Shown one piece after another: positions 24,410-36,750 of a DNA stretch of 64,000 bases (positions within the stretch are counted from its first letter, which is position 1; each line of letters starts with the position of its first letter). A program made the translations under genes and the position numbers. The stretch comes from Elysia crispata (taxonomy: Eukaryota > Mollusca > Gastropoda > Plakobranchidae). The notes under the pieces were generated by a model. That model did not search any database. It was given only the letters and a program-made list of their open reading frames with translations, and was not told the DNA's origin. The DNA is taken from contig JAWDGP010006665.1 of the NCBI GenBank assembly GCA_033675545.1, positions 256,001-320,000 of the forward strand, in the 5' to 3' direction.

Positions 24410-27062
24410 CTTCTTCTTTAGTTAACAAAAAAAAAATTGTAAAGACAAACATCTGCTAAAAATTTAAATCAAATCACTTTGTCCTTCCTCTCATAAGCAC
24501 CGATATGTTAGACTTGAGACAGTCCAGACCTGTAGAGATCTGTTGACAGGGAATTCCAGTGACTGAAAGATTTAAGGGGAAATTATAATTTCTTATCTGA
24601 CTAATAAGTGAGGAGATAGAGATTTACTACCATTTTATTGTTTCATAACTTTAAACCATAATCGCCGCTGGGGGTTGAAAAGCAAATATTTAATACAAAG
24701 AATGTTATATTACATAAAATTTTATTTGTCGAGCGATATTTTAGTTGAACAAGAGGCTCATAAATACGTCTATTTGTCGGGGTGAAGAATCAGCAGACTT
24801 GGAAAAACTTCCACATACACAGTAGCTCTTGACTTTAACTTTGTCAACTTTCAAATAAGACGGCTGACAACTTAGTCAGGAAAGTACGTAGGTTTTACAT
24901 ATAAACAACGCTGCACACATGGCACAAGGGAAACCACGTGCTAGTTACGTTATTATGACTCATGATCAGCGGTACGTAAGCCGTCTGCGAAACCTCAGGA
25001 ATATTGAGATAAGATAAAATGTAAACACCAGTTTGTACAGCCTAAAGTGCGAGATATTTCATTCTGTATTACTGTTGGATAAAATTTAAAGATAGAGCCA
25101 AGACATATACACACTGTGTTTATGGAACGATAAGATAGTCTTTTAAATATCAGAAATAAATCAAGAAACAATCTAACTAAACAAATTAAATTCAAAGTAC
25201 TGAGGCCCTGTTTTGTTTACCCTGTTATCCAAAATTATGTTTATTGAATTGGCATGAACTAAAAAATCATATATTAAGTTTGAGCATTTTTTCGCTCACT
25301 AGATTATTTGAGCAATTTTCTTTGGCTTAATAGTTTGTGATTCAACGAGAGAAGATTAACCTGCTATGCAATATAGGGTATATATATTGGTAAATCATTG
25401 TAAGCAGAAGCCTGTGATACACCAAAAGCAGACTAAATTTTTCTCCGAGAGGCATATGAAAACAGAGTTTGAAGATAAATAATGATTCAAAATTCATACC
25501 AGTAACTTTCTTATTGATGAATCACTTTTCATGAAAAAATATCAAAGAAAATGAATAAATAAAGCAGTCAATTTATGCAACGAAAATATTTTGACGGTGA
25601 AAAAATTGTTCAGGTAAATGTTTAATCAGTCCACTTCAAAGAATACAATAGAAGCAAATCACAGGGGCAAAGGCACCTACAATCAAGACAAAACAATTTT
25701 TTTTTTAATTCAAAATTTTTGAATATCAAGAAACTTTTTTTGACCTCATATCTACAAAAATTAGCTTGAAAGAATTTTTAGACAGTCACCTGATATTCTT
25801 AACCGTTAGTTGGTTCAACATTGCTAAGCATTCACTTAGGCGCATAAGGGTTTGCGCTATTTTTTCACTTACCCTCTTTATATCTCCTGAGGACGGTAAA
25901 TATCGATGTTGTAGATGTTCGAAAATAGAACTGTTAGTAACTTTTCGACGACCATATAAAAAAGGGCGCTGTAAGCTTATTTAAAAAACAAAAGATTTCC
26001 ATTCTAAGATGAAGATGACCACATTTTACTCTTGTTCTACCGAAGCGCCCAAATGATGTCTTTGACGATATGACCAAATCTACCCTCAGCTCCTCTCCCT
26101 GGAATGTCTCTGTACACTTGCGGTTAGATCTAAAACTAGATTCTGAATCTTGCGGCGGATTAGAAATAACCTTAAAAAATTGAACTTCTTTGTGTTAATC
26201 CTTACGAATACTTTAAATATATTGGCTTTATGTTTACATTTTTAGATATTTAAAACTGTAAAAAATTTTACATTTTAATGGGAAAAAATTTTTAGGTATT
26301 TTTTCTTGAAGTTGACTGTGAAATACTAATGCAGAAGTAAATGGTTCTATTGTTAGATTTTTTTTTATTTTTTTCCTCATGGATGTTTACTTACGTTATA
26401 TTGCTTCACTTTGGGTTTGTGGATAATCTAAAGAACTTTCTCAACTAAAATGCCGGTGATGTGGTATACATGTAAAACGAATTGGCATCTTTTAACTGCT
26501 TGAATCACAAATCAGAATGAATTTGAATGTTTCGAGGAAACGCTACTGGTTTCAAGGAAATGAATATAGACGATTAAGAAATTATAAAGTCGAAAATAGT
26601 GCGGAAGAAGCGCTTTATCGAAAACCAGCACCAAGTTTAACAGGTGGAATGTATTTAATCTATTACCATATAAAGCGCAAAGATTTGGAAATTTACCAAA
26701 ACATTCAAAATAATTCTACACTGAAATCTTCAAACTTTTTGTTCTTTCGCTTAAAAAATACGTCTAAGAGATTCTAATATTTTTTTTTTAATCAACAGTT
26801 TTGTTTTTTTTTAAACTAAGTCTTTGTTCGAATTTCTGGAAATAGTGTTAATCTGAAGATCAAGTAGGTAATATAGATTTAACCAATATATAGCACGAAT
26901 GGATTAAACCTCTTTGTTGACCTTCTGACGAGCAATGCCAATGGACATTATGTTCTCTTGGTCCTCTCCTGCGTCAATGGGAATTCACATGTAGAGGAAG
27001 ATAATGTCGGACGAGGAACAAGTTGATCTAAAGTCACGAAGAGGTTCTTGGTCTTTTATAAC
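24410..27062. other. Intergenic between DSL genes 1 and 2, no gene seen
   Basis: AT-rich DNA. Short frames at 25766-25984 and 26517-26777 (plus) have no family resemblance and no splice or promoter context. Confidence 0.5.
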
Positions 27063-27692
27063 ACAATTATTACAGCTGAAAAGCCCGTTCTACAAACGGG
27101 ACCCTTTGCAGGGGCTGTAGTGCGTGTGTGTGTTTAAAGACACTTATAAATGGTCTTGATATCTCTCCTTTTACTTACATGATCCAGATAAAATTGTATG
27201 CCTCCACCTATCTATCTCTACCTAGAATCTAGATATCTCGATAATTCTAATTCTTAACATAAAATTTAGATACAGACCTTAATTCCTTTTGGCTTGATAT
27301 TCTCTTTTTTCAGAATCTGTTTTTACATCCTTTTAAACTCTGAGAGAAAGCTGTGAATTTTCACATTCAGTGCATAAAAAGGCGGAAACGATAATATTAG
27401 CCACGCAGTTATTTAAACCTAAATCTACACCTCAAGTCGTTTGATAAAAGACTTCCGCTGTTGAAATATGAAAAAAATGGCCCGCGAAGTTGGTGATCGT
27501 CAGTTACTCTATGCTAACGAAACAAAGCATTTTGGGAAAATCGAGGAAAGAAGTTTGCATTGTTTTTTTTTTTTTTGTGATTTAGAACCTAGCCACATGA
27601 ATGCTGCAGACGCCTGGAAAGTTTCAAAGGTGTGTGTTGGGTATTCACTGAGGAGTTCGCGGTCAAAGCTTCCCAAGTCCTCTCTTATATAT
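27063..27692. repeat. Dispersed repeat, copy B (about 630 bp)
   Basis: Full-length partner of 17063-17700, in the same orientation, also ending in a TATATA-rich stretch. Small indels and substitutions are spread evenly along it. Confidence 0.8.
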
Positions 27693-27782
27693 AATTATAG
27701 ATTGATGAATAGTTAACTAACTTTGTAAAATCCAAACGTATTTAAAGATTTAAAAAAAAAACAGTCATTACCATCTGGATTT

Positions 27783-27930
27783 AAATAACTACGCAGCTAA
27801 GAATTCCAGCAAGGCAGTGCTCTTTTAATAGTTTTATGCACTTAATGCGAAAATTCACAGCTTTCTAAAAAGCTTTTAAAAGGATCTAAAAATAGATTCA
27901 AAAAGTACAGAATTAGTCGATATTCTTTAT
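27783..27930. repeat. Inverted partial copy of the dispersed repeat
   Basis: The reverse complement of this stretch resembles 17330-17440 and 27300-27420. For example, aactacgcagctaagaattcc corresponds to the reverse complement of ggaattcttagccacgcagtt in copy A. It lies about 90 bp beyond copy B and could fold back on it. Confidence 0.7.
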
Positions 27931-28269
27931 TAAATGCCTTTGTCCCCGGGTTAATAATTAATCTTAATTGCAGATGTATAAAACAGTGCTGGGAGGGGAG
28001 TTGGACATCGCTTTTTAATTATCCTGTCTTGCTAAATTAAAAAAAAAATCTGAATGTCTTGCTTTAAAAACAAGATTTTAGACATTTATCCAAATGAAGG
28101 CGAGATCAGAGTTCTATTTGGACTTGTACTCGGTTAGGGCGATCACTAAAATATTTGTTGGCCAAACTTTTGTTGAAGGTGCGCTCTTTAGATGTGAGAA
28201 ATATATTAATAAGTAACATCAGCAAAATTCAGACTTTTGCAAACTTTTGGCAGCTTGAGGGTGTCACCG

Positions 28270-28740
28270 TTCTGATAAGGAGAAAAATGTGATGCCATTG
28301 CTGGTTTTAGATAACTCGCAACTTTATATGGGACGAGGTTTAATTACCTCTTACCCGCCGCAATTGTTTAGTTTGGCCTTGTAACAGCAGATCTTGCGAT
28401 ATCTTGGAGAAGAAGCATAGCAAAATGTTCCCGTTTTATCAAACCGATTTTACGCAAGCGGGGAGACAATGGTGCACTCTTTATCTTTACAGTCTCCCAT
28501 CATTTCGGCAAAAATTGAATAAAGCTTTACCAAGCCAACATCCTTTGAATTTGTAAACTTTTATATCTTGCTCTTGAAACAAATACTACACAAAAACATT
28601 CGATGTAATTTTGAATTGGACGATGAAGGAACGCATACTATCTTTCTCTTAGCCCTTGAAATAAATAATACCAATTTCTAATTTTCTTCATGAGCAAATG
28701 GTTCAACTTGCATACTCAATCTGAACAACCAAAAAGGATT
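28270..28740. repeat. DSL gene 2 3' flank, homologous to the flanks of genes 3 and 4
   Basis: Words such as gtgatg-ca-tgctgg, gata-ctcgcaactt and agcccttgaaata occur in the same order at 41740-42200 and 54940-55330. This shows that the duplicated unit included DNA downstream of the coding exon. Confidence 0.6.
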
Positions 28741-29113
28741 AATTTTTTATTTCATTTACCACTAAACTGATATTATGGCTGTTTTTTACCTTAGGAACCA
28801 GCTTAAAAGTCTTATTGTCACATTCCAACTATATTTCCGACCATAAATCTCATTCATTTCTTTTTAAACCATTAAATGAATCAATTGTATATACCTTAGG
28901 AGAAGAAAATTATGAAACTAGATGTATAAGTATAAAAGTTACCATAATTATACAATATGAGCTTAGTTAATGATATATAAAAATATGGCAAACAAAAACA
29001 GGCAAAGCAAGATAAGAACATAGTACACAATTTCAAACACAGGCAAAATAATGTAAAAATTTCGCTATGACTTTGATACTAAGATATCAGTCTGAGAAGT
29101 TTAGCTTATCAAC

Positions 29114-29210
29114 CCCCCCCCCCCTCTCTCTATATATATATATATATATTTTTTTTTCCATCTCTCTCTATCTCTCTCTTTATCTATCTATCTATCTGTC
29201 TCTCTTTCTC

Positions 29211-29259
<49 letters not shown>
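29114..29259. repeat. Compound (C)n(TA)n(CT)n microsatellite
   Basis: A C-run, a TA-run and CT/TATC tracts in the 3' flank of DSL gene 2. Confidence 0.95.
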
Positions 29260-29260
<1 letters not shown>

Positions 29261-29324
29261 CAACACCCACAAAAAATAGGAAAAATGAATTATATGCAGA
29301 CAAGTGAATTATTCAGATTCTATT

Positions 29325-29330
29325 TTTATT
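29325..29330 (-). promoter_or_regulatory. Possible polyadenylation signal of DSL gene 2
   Basis: AATAAA on the minus strand, about 160 bp after the stop codon. Confidence 0.4.
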
Positions 29331-29490
29331 GCCTTTTTGATGCATTACAAATAAAAATTATGTGGCTACAAAACTATAGGCGATAAAGACTGCAATTCTA
29401 GTTTCCGCTCCAATATTTCGATCACTAAATCACATATACTGCAAGAGAAAGTCAAACGAGTCCACGTCATAACCATCTAAACATTACGGA

Positions 29491-30561
29491 TCATAAGATG
29501 TTACGCCCTGGCCTGTGCGGAGATAGTGAAGGCTGTACTCTCCCTCTGAACCTTTGTTTCTTTATTTTGTTCAAGAGATAGGCTGCAGTTGCGAACAAAA
29601 CTCCCAACACAAACAACCAAACAGAAACGGAAATCGCCATCAGTGAGATCAAATCCCGCCTCTTAGATAAATTCGTTTGATTTGATATGGGCGTCTTTGA
29701 TCTCCGTCCTTTGCTTAAGGGGATAGTGGGCGTATTCGATATTGCTAGAGCAGTATAAAACTTGGAAGAGGTGGATGGCTTCGATGTTGATGGTGCAGTG
29801 ATGAGGGAGATCAAAGAACTGCTGGTTGTTGTCGTTAGATCTTTATGCTCACATTGCTTTCCAGAATATGACGATGTACATGAACAGTTGAAGCCCAGGT
29901 GTATGTTGGTACAGGTACCACCGTTCAGACACGAACTACTCGTACAGTATGGAACCAGGTCGGTACAGTCAGGTCCTTGCCATCCATCAGTGCAGTTCTT
30001 CGACCCATCGTTCAGACAGGTGTACTGATGCGTTGGTTTACAATACACGCTACATGTGGGCCCAAAACGATAAATTCTACACTGGTGTACTACATCAAGA
30101 CCTAACTCAACATCTTTGTCTCTTAAGACCATCTGTCGCCAGTGATCATTTATACTGAAGAAGGTATCAATCCAGTCGATGACAAAACTGAAGTTGGCAA
30201 TTAACTGTGTGTTATTTAGAGTAACTTCAAGGGCTAGAATATTAAAATGAATATTTTCAGGTGCAAAGGAGTCAAGAAAAGCCACGACATTAGCAATATC
30301 ATCTCCCTTAATATTACCGATTTTATTTCCTAATTGAAAAGAATCAACATCAGCCATAGGAGGTGTAGGAGTTTGGTAATAAGCGCCGCACTGTTTCCCA
30401 CCAACGTATGTAGCACATGGCAAGAAGATGGTATCACACTGGTCAGGCGGACAGTTCGGGGGAGTCAGACCAGGGTTATCACAGCAGGTACCGTCAGCCA
30501 GGGCTCCCTGGGGGTTAGTGAAGTTCCTGAACTTCAGTCCGGTTAGCATGCTATTTTGGGC
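29491..30561 (-). other. DSL gene 2, exon 2
   Basis: The acceptor on the minus strand is TTTATTTCTAG and the exon begins with codons for AQNSMLTG. Length is 1,071 nt including TGA. Confidence 0.9.
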
Positions 30562-32215
30562 CTAGAAATAAACGATAGGACTTGAAAACCATTTATGGAT
30601 ATTGCAATTTTTTTATTTCTTTTTATTATTCATTATGAGGAAACTAAAAAAGAGTGATAGTTCAATTTAGTACAAAAGTGCTCATTGATTTTAATCCCGC
30701 CATCCAAAGAAACCCTCCTCTCTCTCACCGGAAAAAAAGAAAGGAAAAAAGGAAAACTGCATTCATCACTTAAATGGATAAAATTTATCAAGATCAGTTT
30801 TTATAACATTCCACTTTGCCAATGAGAACACTTAAGTTTACAAAAGAGCCAAATCATCTCATGGTTATAAAAATAAAACATCATAGTGATTTTGCTTGAC
30901 ATAAATTCAACAATTAAAAGCAAAATTCTTTTTTTCCCTTGCTCCATTGTCAGCTTCATAGTTCTTTCGTCGAAATAATGTTTTCTGTAACTTTTGCTAT
31001 AAAGAAGGTATAGATGTGCTCTGTATTAACTCATTGCGGCTTTTTTTGCTTCTTCATTATTGCCTTTTACGTCACATGATTTGCAATGCTATGCTGCTAT
31101 GTCAATAGGATATGTATTGGAATTCAGTTTATTAATCTAAAACTGAAACTGCTCAAGCGTATCGATTTTTACATCACGAGTTTCTAAGACACACCTGACC
31201 ATAAGGTATAATTATTTTCGAAACACAAGAGAGAAGTTTAGATACAAAAAAGAACACAATAACGCAAACTGCGTGTGGTATGTAAAGAATCAGATAAATA
31301 TTGAATTATATTGATACTTTGTAAATCAAAGCCTGTTTCTTTAGCTTTTAGAAATTGGCTTCGAGATAATTATTGCATTATTGGTTTCAGGCCTAATGAA
31401 ATTAGAGACAGGTGGAGAAGTCGGTGGAGATATACAGGGGGCTAGACCCAGACAGGAAGAGAGCAACTGCTCGTCAACGTATGGACCGTTACGTTATAGC
31501 GTTAAAGATTAAAAACAAACCCACCCAACTCCAGACCATTTGTGGAGGTAGTATCTTACCACAAATCTATACAAAAAAATAAATAAATAAATAAAAACAC
31601 CACTTAAAGACATTACATCGATACTTATGAGTTTTTGTGGCATTTAAAAAATTCTCATTGAATTAATTCACTCAAACCAATCTAAACGCCTGTATTAGAT
31701 ATTATCATTCGGATTTGTGAACCGTCTTCAATTATGCATGACCTTACAAAATTATAGATCTGGGACAAGCCTCGCTTTTGCAATAAATAGGCCTTACAGA
31801 AAGAGTTTCACCTTCATCTAAAAACATCCCTTTGGTTTCTTCTTCTTCTTTTTTTATTTTTTTAAGCTCAGAGCACATAAGAAGTTTCTAAACTTAGCGC
31901 AAACTGATACTTTTTTTAAAAAAGATGGTAAATGGCTTTTGTTTACACAGCTCTTGACATTTTACCCATTCAGATTTTTTCAAATCCTTTGGTTATGCCA
32001 ATCAAACAGAAAGTTAGAAATTTAATTTAAAAAAAAAAAATTTTTTGTTACATACAGTGTTTGCTTTACTTCATGCAGTATATGAAACGCATTTTTTTTA
32101 TATCTTTAAACACATTTAACTTTAAACACATTTTAAAACATAGCATACTTACAGCCACAGAGATACAGCAAAAAATAAAACAAATGCAAATAATCAAAAA
32201 TAGAATTTTTTCCAT
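29491..32215 (-). CDS. DSL gene 2: mini Notch-ligand-like membrane protein with one EGF, 377 aa, 2 exons
   Basis: Exon 1 (32153-32215) gives a 21-residue signal peptide very rich in Ile, Phe and Cys; exon 2 (29491-30561) gives the rest. Domains in order: MNNL-like module (22-160, with DGTCCD); DSL (161-220, C182-X8-C-X3-C-X7-C-X7-C-X8-C220); one EGF (C227-X4-C-X5-C-X8-C-X-C-X8-C258); a short Ser/Thr stalk made of one truncated 62-residue unit; transmembrane helix at about 326-351; basic tail. DSL and EGF are nearly identical to genes 3 and 4. Compared with them the stalk unit has lost its TVLLSTSDKTLST part, and a deletion of about 25 bp near 29517 shifts the frame so that the tail ends RPGRNIL rather than in the shared QAQAST. 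Molecular function is not shown by the sequence; ligand or decoy for Notch-like receptors is inference. Confidence 0.9.
32153..32215 (-). other. DSL gene 2, exon 1 (signal peptide)
   Basis: Twenty-one codons from ATG at 32215 to a GTAAGT donor in phase 0. The peptide starts MEKILFLIICICFIFCC, a strong signal sequence. Confidence 0.85.
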
Positions 32216-32320
32216 TGCAAAACAAAATTTTATGTTTAAAATCTAAGCAAAACAATAAGAAGAAAAAAGATTGGCAGTTTTTATTGCTCTTCAGAGTAAA
32301 ATGCATTAGCCTGAAAGAGG

Positions 32321-32328
32321 CTTTTATA
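32321..32328 (-). promoter_or_regulatory. TATA box of DSL gene 2
   Basis: TATAAAAG on the minus strand, about 106 bp upstream of the start codon. Confidence 0.6.
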
Positions 32329-32329
32329 T

Positions 32330-33162
32330 TTTTTTATAGCGCGAAGAGAATCTCTGTTTGTACAGGTTAATGCTTCTCAAAACATTCAGATTTACGTAAA
32401 CGTGATAAAATTTGTACAGTGCCTTTTCATCAAGCAGAGCTTTCGACAAAGAAAAAATGACGAATCATAGGAACGATAACTATTGTTTTCTTATCTCCCA
32501 TTAGAGGATTAGAAATGTCATTCATTTAATCTTCTCATCTAGAAACAACTTACTTTGTTTTTTCAAACACTCGTGTGTGTTATCACATAGATAAAGAACC
32601 CTTTAGGAACCAGAGGAGGCCCGTTGTGATAATAATACTAAACCCTTGATTGCAAAAGGTAAGATCAAAACCAACACACAAAAAAAAAAGAGATTAGAAA
32701 ATAGCAGAACGCCACTTAACGTTCCATCCTTCCTAAATCTTAAGCTATGACCATTGTTCAGTAAACTTGTCTTTCCTAAAGAAAGTCAGTAAATGAAGCA
32801 AAATTGTATTTTTCTTTCGTCCCTTTCATAGCTGTATAGTTTTGAGGCCTAAATATATATAAACTATTTTAAATAATATCTTTTGCCTGTTTGGTTAACT
32901 CATTTTCTTTTTTCTTTCTTTTTTTTTTTAGCATTTTTTTCGTCAGGAGGGGAAGAAATCATGAAAAAATAAAAAAAGAAATGAAAACCAAAGTTAATCT
33001 TGTTGTCATTATACTGCAGGATTAACAGACCGAGCTACTTTTTATGTTTTTGCTTTTCACTTTTCGTCATAAATAAATGCTTTAAATACAGCTCTTTCAA
33101 TAAACCGTTGGGCTGACTGCACTGATGTCTTGGGTAAGAATCCTCACCGAGTGTTGCAGTTT
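32330..33162. other. 5' flank of DSL gene 2, no gene seen
   Basis: AT-rich DNA with homopolymer runs. It separates the TATA box from the 33163 minisatellite. Confidence 0.5.
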
Positions 33163-33596
33163 GGATCTCCACTCACCTGCCCTGCGGGAGCCTGCTAGTC
33201 TCTGTAACACTGCAGAGGTTACAACAACACTGCACGTTGTCGATGTTGGATCTCCACTCATCTGCCCTGCGGGAGCCTGCTAGTCTCTGTAACACTGCAG
33301 AGGAGGTTACAACAACACTGCACGTTTTCGATGTTGGATCTCCACTCACCTGCCCAGCGGGAGCCTGCTAGTCTCTGTAACACTGCAGAGGAGGTTACAA
33401 CAACACTGCACGTTTTCGATGTTGGATCTCCACTCATCTGCCCAGTGGGAGCCTGCTAGTCTCTGTAACACTGCAGAGGAGGTTACAACAACACTGCACG
33501 TTTTCGATGTTGGATCTCCACTCACCTGCCCAGCGGGAGCCTGCTAGTCTCTGTAACACTGCAGAGGTTACAACAACACTGCACGTTGTCGATGTC
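33163..33596 (-). repeat. Minisatellite, 5 units of 85-88 bp with splice-site-like signals
   Basis: Units start at 33163, 33248, 33336, 33424 and 33512. On the minus strand each holds a pyrimidine-rich stretch ending CTGCAG, then 33 nt, then GGGCAG followed by GTGAGTGG (units 1, 3, 5) or ATGAGTGG (units 2, 4). That is the layout of a small exon with acceptor and donor, and the donor GT is lost in alternate units. Whether it is transcribed is unknown. It lies about 0.85 kb upstream of the TATA box of DSL gene 2. Confidence 0.9.
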
Positions 33597-34057
33597 TCTA
33601 AGGCTGAAAACACAACAAAAGCGGTTTTCGCATACGCGCACATCAGAGCGGTGCGACGCCTCGTCTATTCTCGCCTAACCTTTCACAGTACACGCTTTTC
33701 TGCACGTTATCTACCCTACTTATTGACGAACCCACGAGCTTGTGTGTGTGAAAAAAAATGAATTCATCTTCTGCAATCGGTATTTTTATTATAATTATCG
33801 TCTTGGTCTTTGACTTGTCTTCAGGCGAAGAATTTTTGTTTTAACAGCATGTAACCAAAACTGAAAGCAAGAAGAACAGAAGTACATGAAATAAACAAAA
33901 AAAGACAAGACCTTGGTGAATATTACCTTCTCTTTAAATGGTGAAAGAAATTCTGATTTGCTCCTTTGCAGAGAGGGAAATCCCTTTGCTTCTTTTGTCT
34001 TGAATTATTTTTTTAGTATAATGTAATTTTTTCAAAAAATCAATTTCTTCAAGAGTC

Positions 34058-34077
34058 CTGTGGCCGTGCGCATGAAA
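34058..34077 (+). repeat. Left 20-bp terminal inverted repeat
   Basis: Exact inverted match to 38253-38272. A partial direct copy (gcgcatgaaattgtccc) follows at about 34165. Confidence 0.85.
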
Positions 34078-35208
34078 AGGTCCCAAAGTTGGGCGGCGCC
34101 CAAGCTCTTTTTTGGCTTGGGCGGTCCCAACTAGGATCTACCCAAGATTTGAGACTGGGCGCGGCGCATGAAATTGTCCCCGACAAGTGCCCAGCTGGGA
34201 CGAAGAAAATGTAAACAAACACACTTATTTTTAGTAACACCACGATGTTCCGATGAGCACCTTACATTTTTATTGCTTGCAGAATAAAAAATCGTAGCAA
34301 ATCATGGCTAGGAAAGACTTTTACTTCACTCATCTTGAAATTTCCGGGCATATTCAAGAATTTTCTTGCAATAAAGAAAACCATCAATCAAGGCTAAAAA
34401 CAGTGTCATATTTTAAATGAAAAGCCGATATTAGGAAAATAATATTATTAAAAAATGAGTAAAAGTTGTAGCTAGATCTACATGAAATCTATTCTAAATT
34501 TATGTTAATAGTACTGCAATTAAAATCAAACTAATTCCTATAATTTTCCCTAAAATCTAGATCTCTTTTATGTAAGAATACGCTCATTTTTATAACTAGA
34601 TCTAAGCAAACAAATAGTAGATCTAGATCTACGTGACTTGTGCTACCGTAATTAAAACGCAACTCCGGATTTTAACATGTAACCTTTATATCTTGAAAAT
34701 CACTTGTTTGTGATTAAACCAATCATCATAGAAGCTTAAGACTTTGATAAAATGGACCCACAAATGAAAAAGCCTTATCATTGAATAGACTTAAAAGCAT
34801 TGGTAGACCCTCTGTTTGAGCTCTAGTCCAAGATAATAATGGTAAGAATTGTTAACAACCTTTATGACGTGATCTAAACTAGATCCACATTGTAAATTAT
34901 AGATTTTAAAGTTGTAAATGCTAAATATCATTGGTCAAGGTAAGGAAAGAATCAGTTCTATTAAAATTCTTAATTATTGGTCTGCCAAATATATTTGACG
35001 TGAAATTGAATAATACTATGATTCAGTTTCCGGGCCCCAGCACAATAATATATTTACAACATAATGAGTTAATCAAATGGAGCATTACAGAGTGAGCCTA
35101 AAGAGTACTAGTTGTCCTGTGTGACCAAGTGACCACTTAGTCATTAGAGGCCATGTCTTGAATTACATGCAAAAGAAGTATTTATACTAAAACATTATCA
35201 TCATCATC

Positions 35209-35347
35209 ATTGTTTCTTTCTCTTCTTCTTCTTTGTCTTGTTTTTGTTCTTGTTCTTTCTCTTCTTTTTCTTCTTCTTCTTCTTCTTCTTCTTCTTCTTC
35301 TTCTTCTTCTTCTTCTTCTTCTTCTTCTTCTTCTTCTTCTTCTTCTT

Positions 35348-35378
<31 letters not shown>
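35209..35378. repeat. (TTC)n microsatellite
   Basis: A long TTC run inside the candidate transposon. Confidence 0.97.
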
Positions 35379-35689
35379 GTATTATTATTATTACTACAGG
35401 ACTGGATCAAGCAGTTCCTAAAAAAAGGTTGGGGGGAGGGGTGCTCAGAATTCTCTTTGGGTCCAATCATCGAAGTATCGAAGTGACGAAGCCATGAGCA
35501 CATGTCTTTGCAGCCTCGCTCCCCCCCCCTCCCCCCAAAAAAAAAACAAAACAAAAAAACAAAAAAAAAAAAACCAAGAAAAATGGTGCAAATCTGTGCG
35601 TTTTGGTGAATTTTTACAGTGATTTTGAAGGTATTCCAAGGCATTATTTTTGTATTATTTAAGAACAAGAATAAATCCAAATAGAAAAG

Positions 35690-35840
35690 CAAAATCACCA
35701 CACTTGGTAATTATACAAGACCCAAAATGGACGCGTGTGTTTCTGAAAATAGTGTGAAACAGGTCTAAAAAGAGACAGGCACACAACTTTATAACTCTGG
35801 GACTAAAGAGAGAAACAACACAAGTATGAACAAGAAGAAA
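35690..35840. repeat. Dispersed repeat, about 150 bp, paired with 62018-62170
   Basis: Both copies share, in order, caccacacttgg, gcgtgtgtttctg, ggtctaaaaagagaca and agaaacaacacaa, with small differences between these words. Confidence 0.75.
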
Positions 35841-35904
35841 GCGTAAAGATGCATTGTCCTTTACTGTTTTGTCATGGAGCACAACATCTCCATTACCACC
35901 ACCA

Positions 35905-36168
<264 letters not shown>

Positions 36169-36529
36169 TCTTATTTTTACTTTTTTCTAATTTGAGTTCA
36201 TTTTAAATGCAAGTTAACAATTTTAAATTACAAAAATTACAAAAAAAAACTTTGTTTGAGAAATCATAAACACATAAAAGTTAAACTGAATGAAATAATT
36301 TATTTTGGAAATAATCAATACAGAACATGAATAATCACTGCGTATAAGATTTATTAGGTCTAAGATTTTGGAAAACTCAAAACCACTTCAATATGGAATG
36401 TTTCAGTTTCATTACAATCAACACGTTAAAAAAGTCCACCTCAGTAATTGAAATTGAATTCAATATTTTTTGTTTTGTAAAAATTATTAATGATATAATA
36501 CATATCTCATAAATATCTAACATCTACTT

Positions 36530-36553
36530 TTACTACTACTGCTGCTACTACTA

Positions 36554-36645
<92 letters not shown>

Positions 36646-36668
36646 GCTACTACTGCTACTACTGCTAG

Positions 36669-36749
<81 letters not shown>

Positions 36750-36750
36750 C
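36530..36750. repeat. (ACT)n/(GCT)n and (AAT)n microsatellites
   Basis: ACT units with GCT variants pass into AAT units at about 36717. Confidence 0.95.

Noticed and set aside
26517..26777. Plus-strand 86-residue frame
   Set aside because: No family resemblance, no splice or promoter context, and AT-rich codon composition like the surrounding non-coding DNA.
31395..31510. GC-richer stretch translating to arginine/tryptophan-rich residues
   Set aside because: Stop codons within about 15 codons and no match to any family I can name.
33163..33596. CRISPR-like array
   Set aside because: The units are head-to-tail minisatellite copies without distinct spacers, and the genome is eukaryotic.
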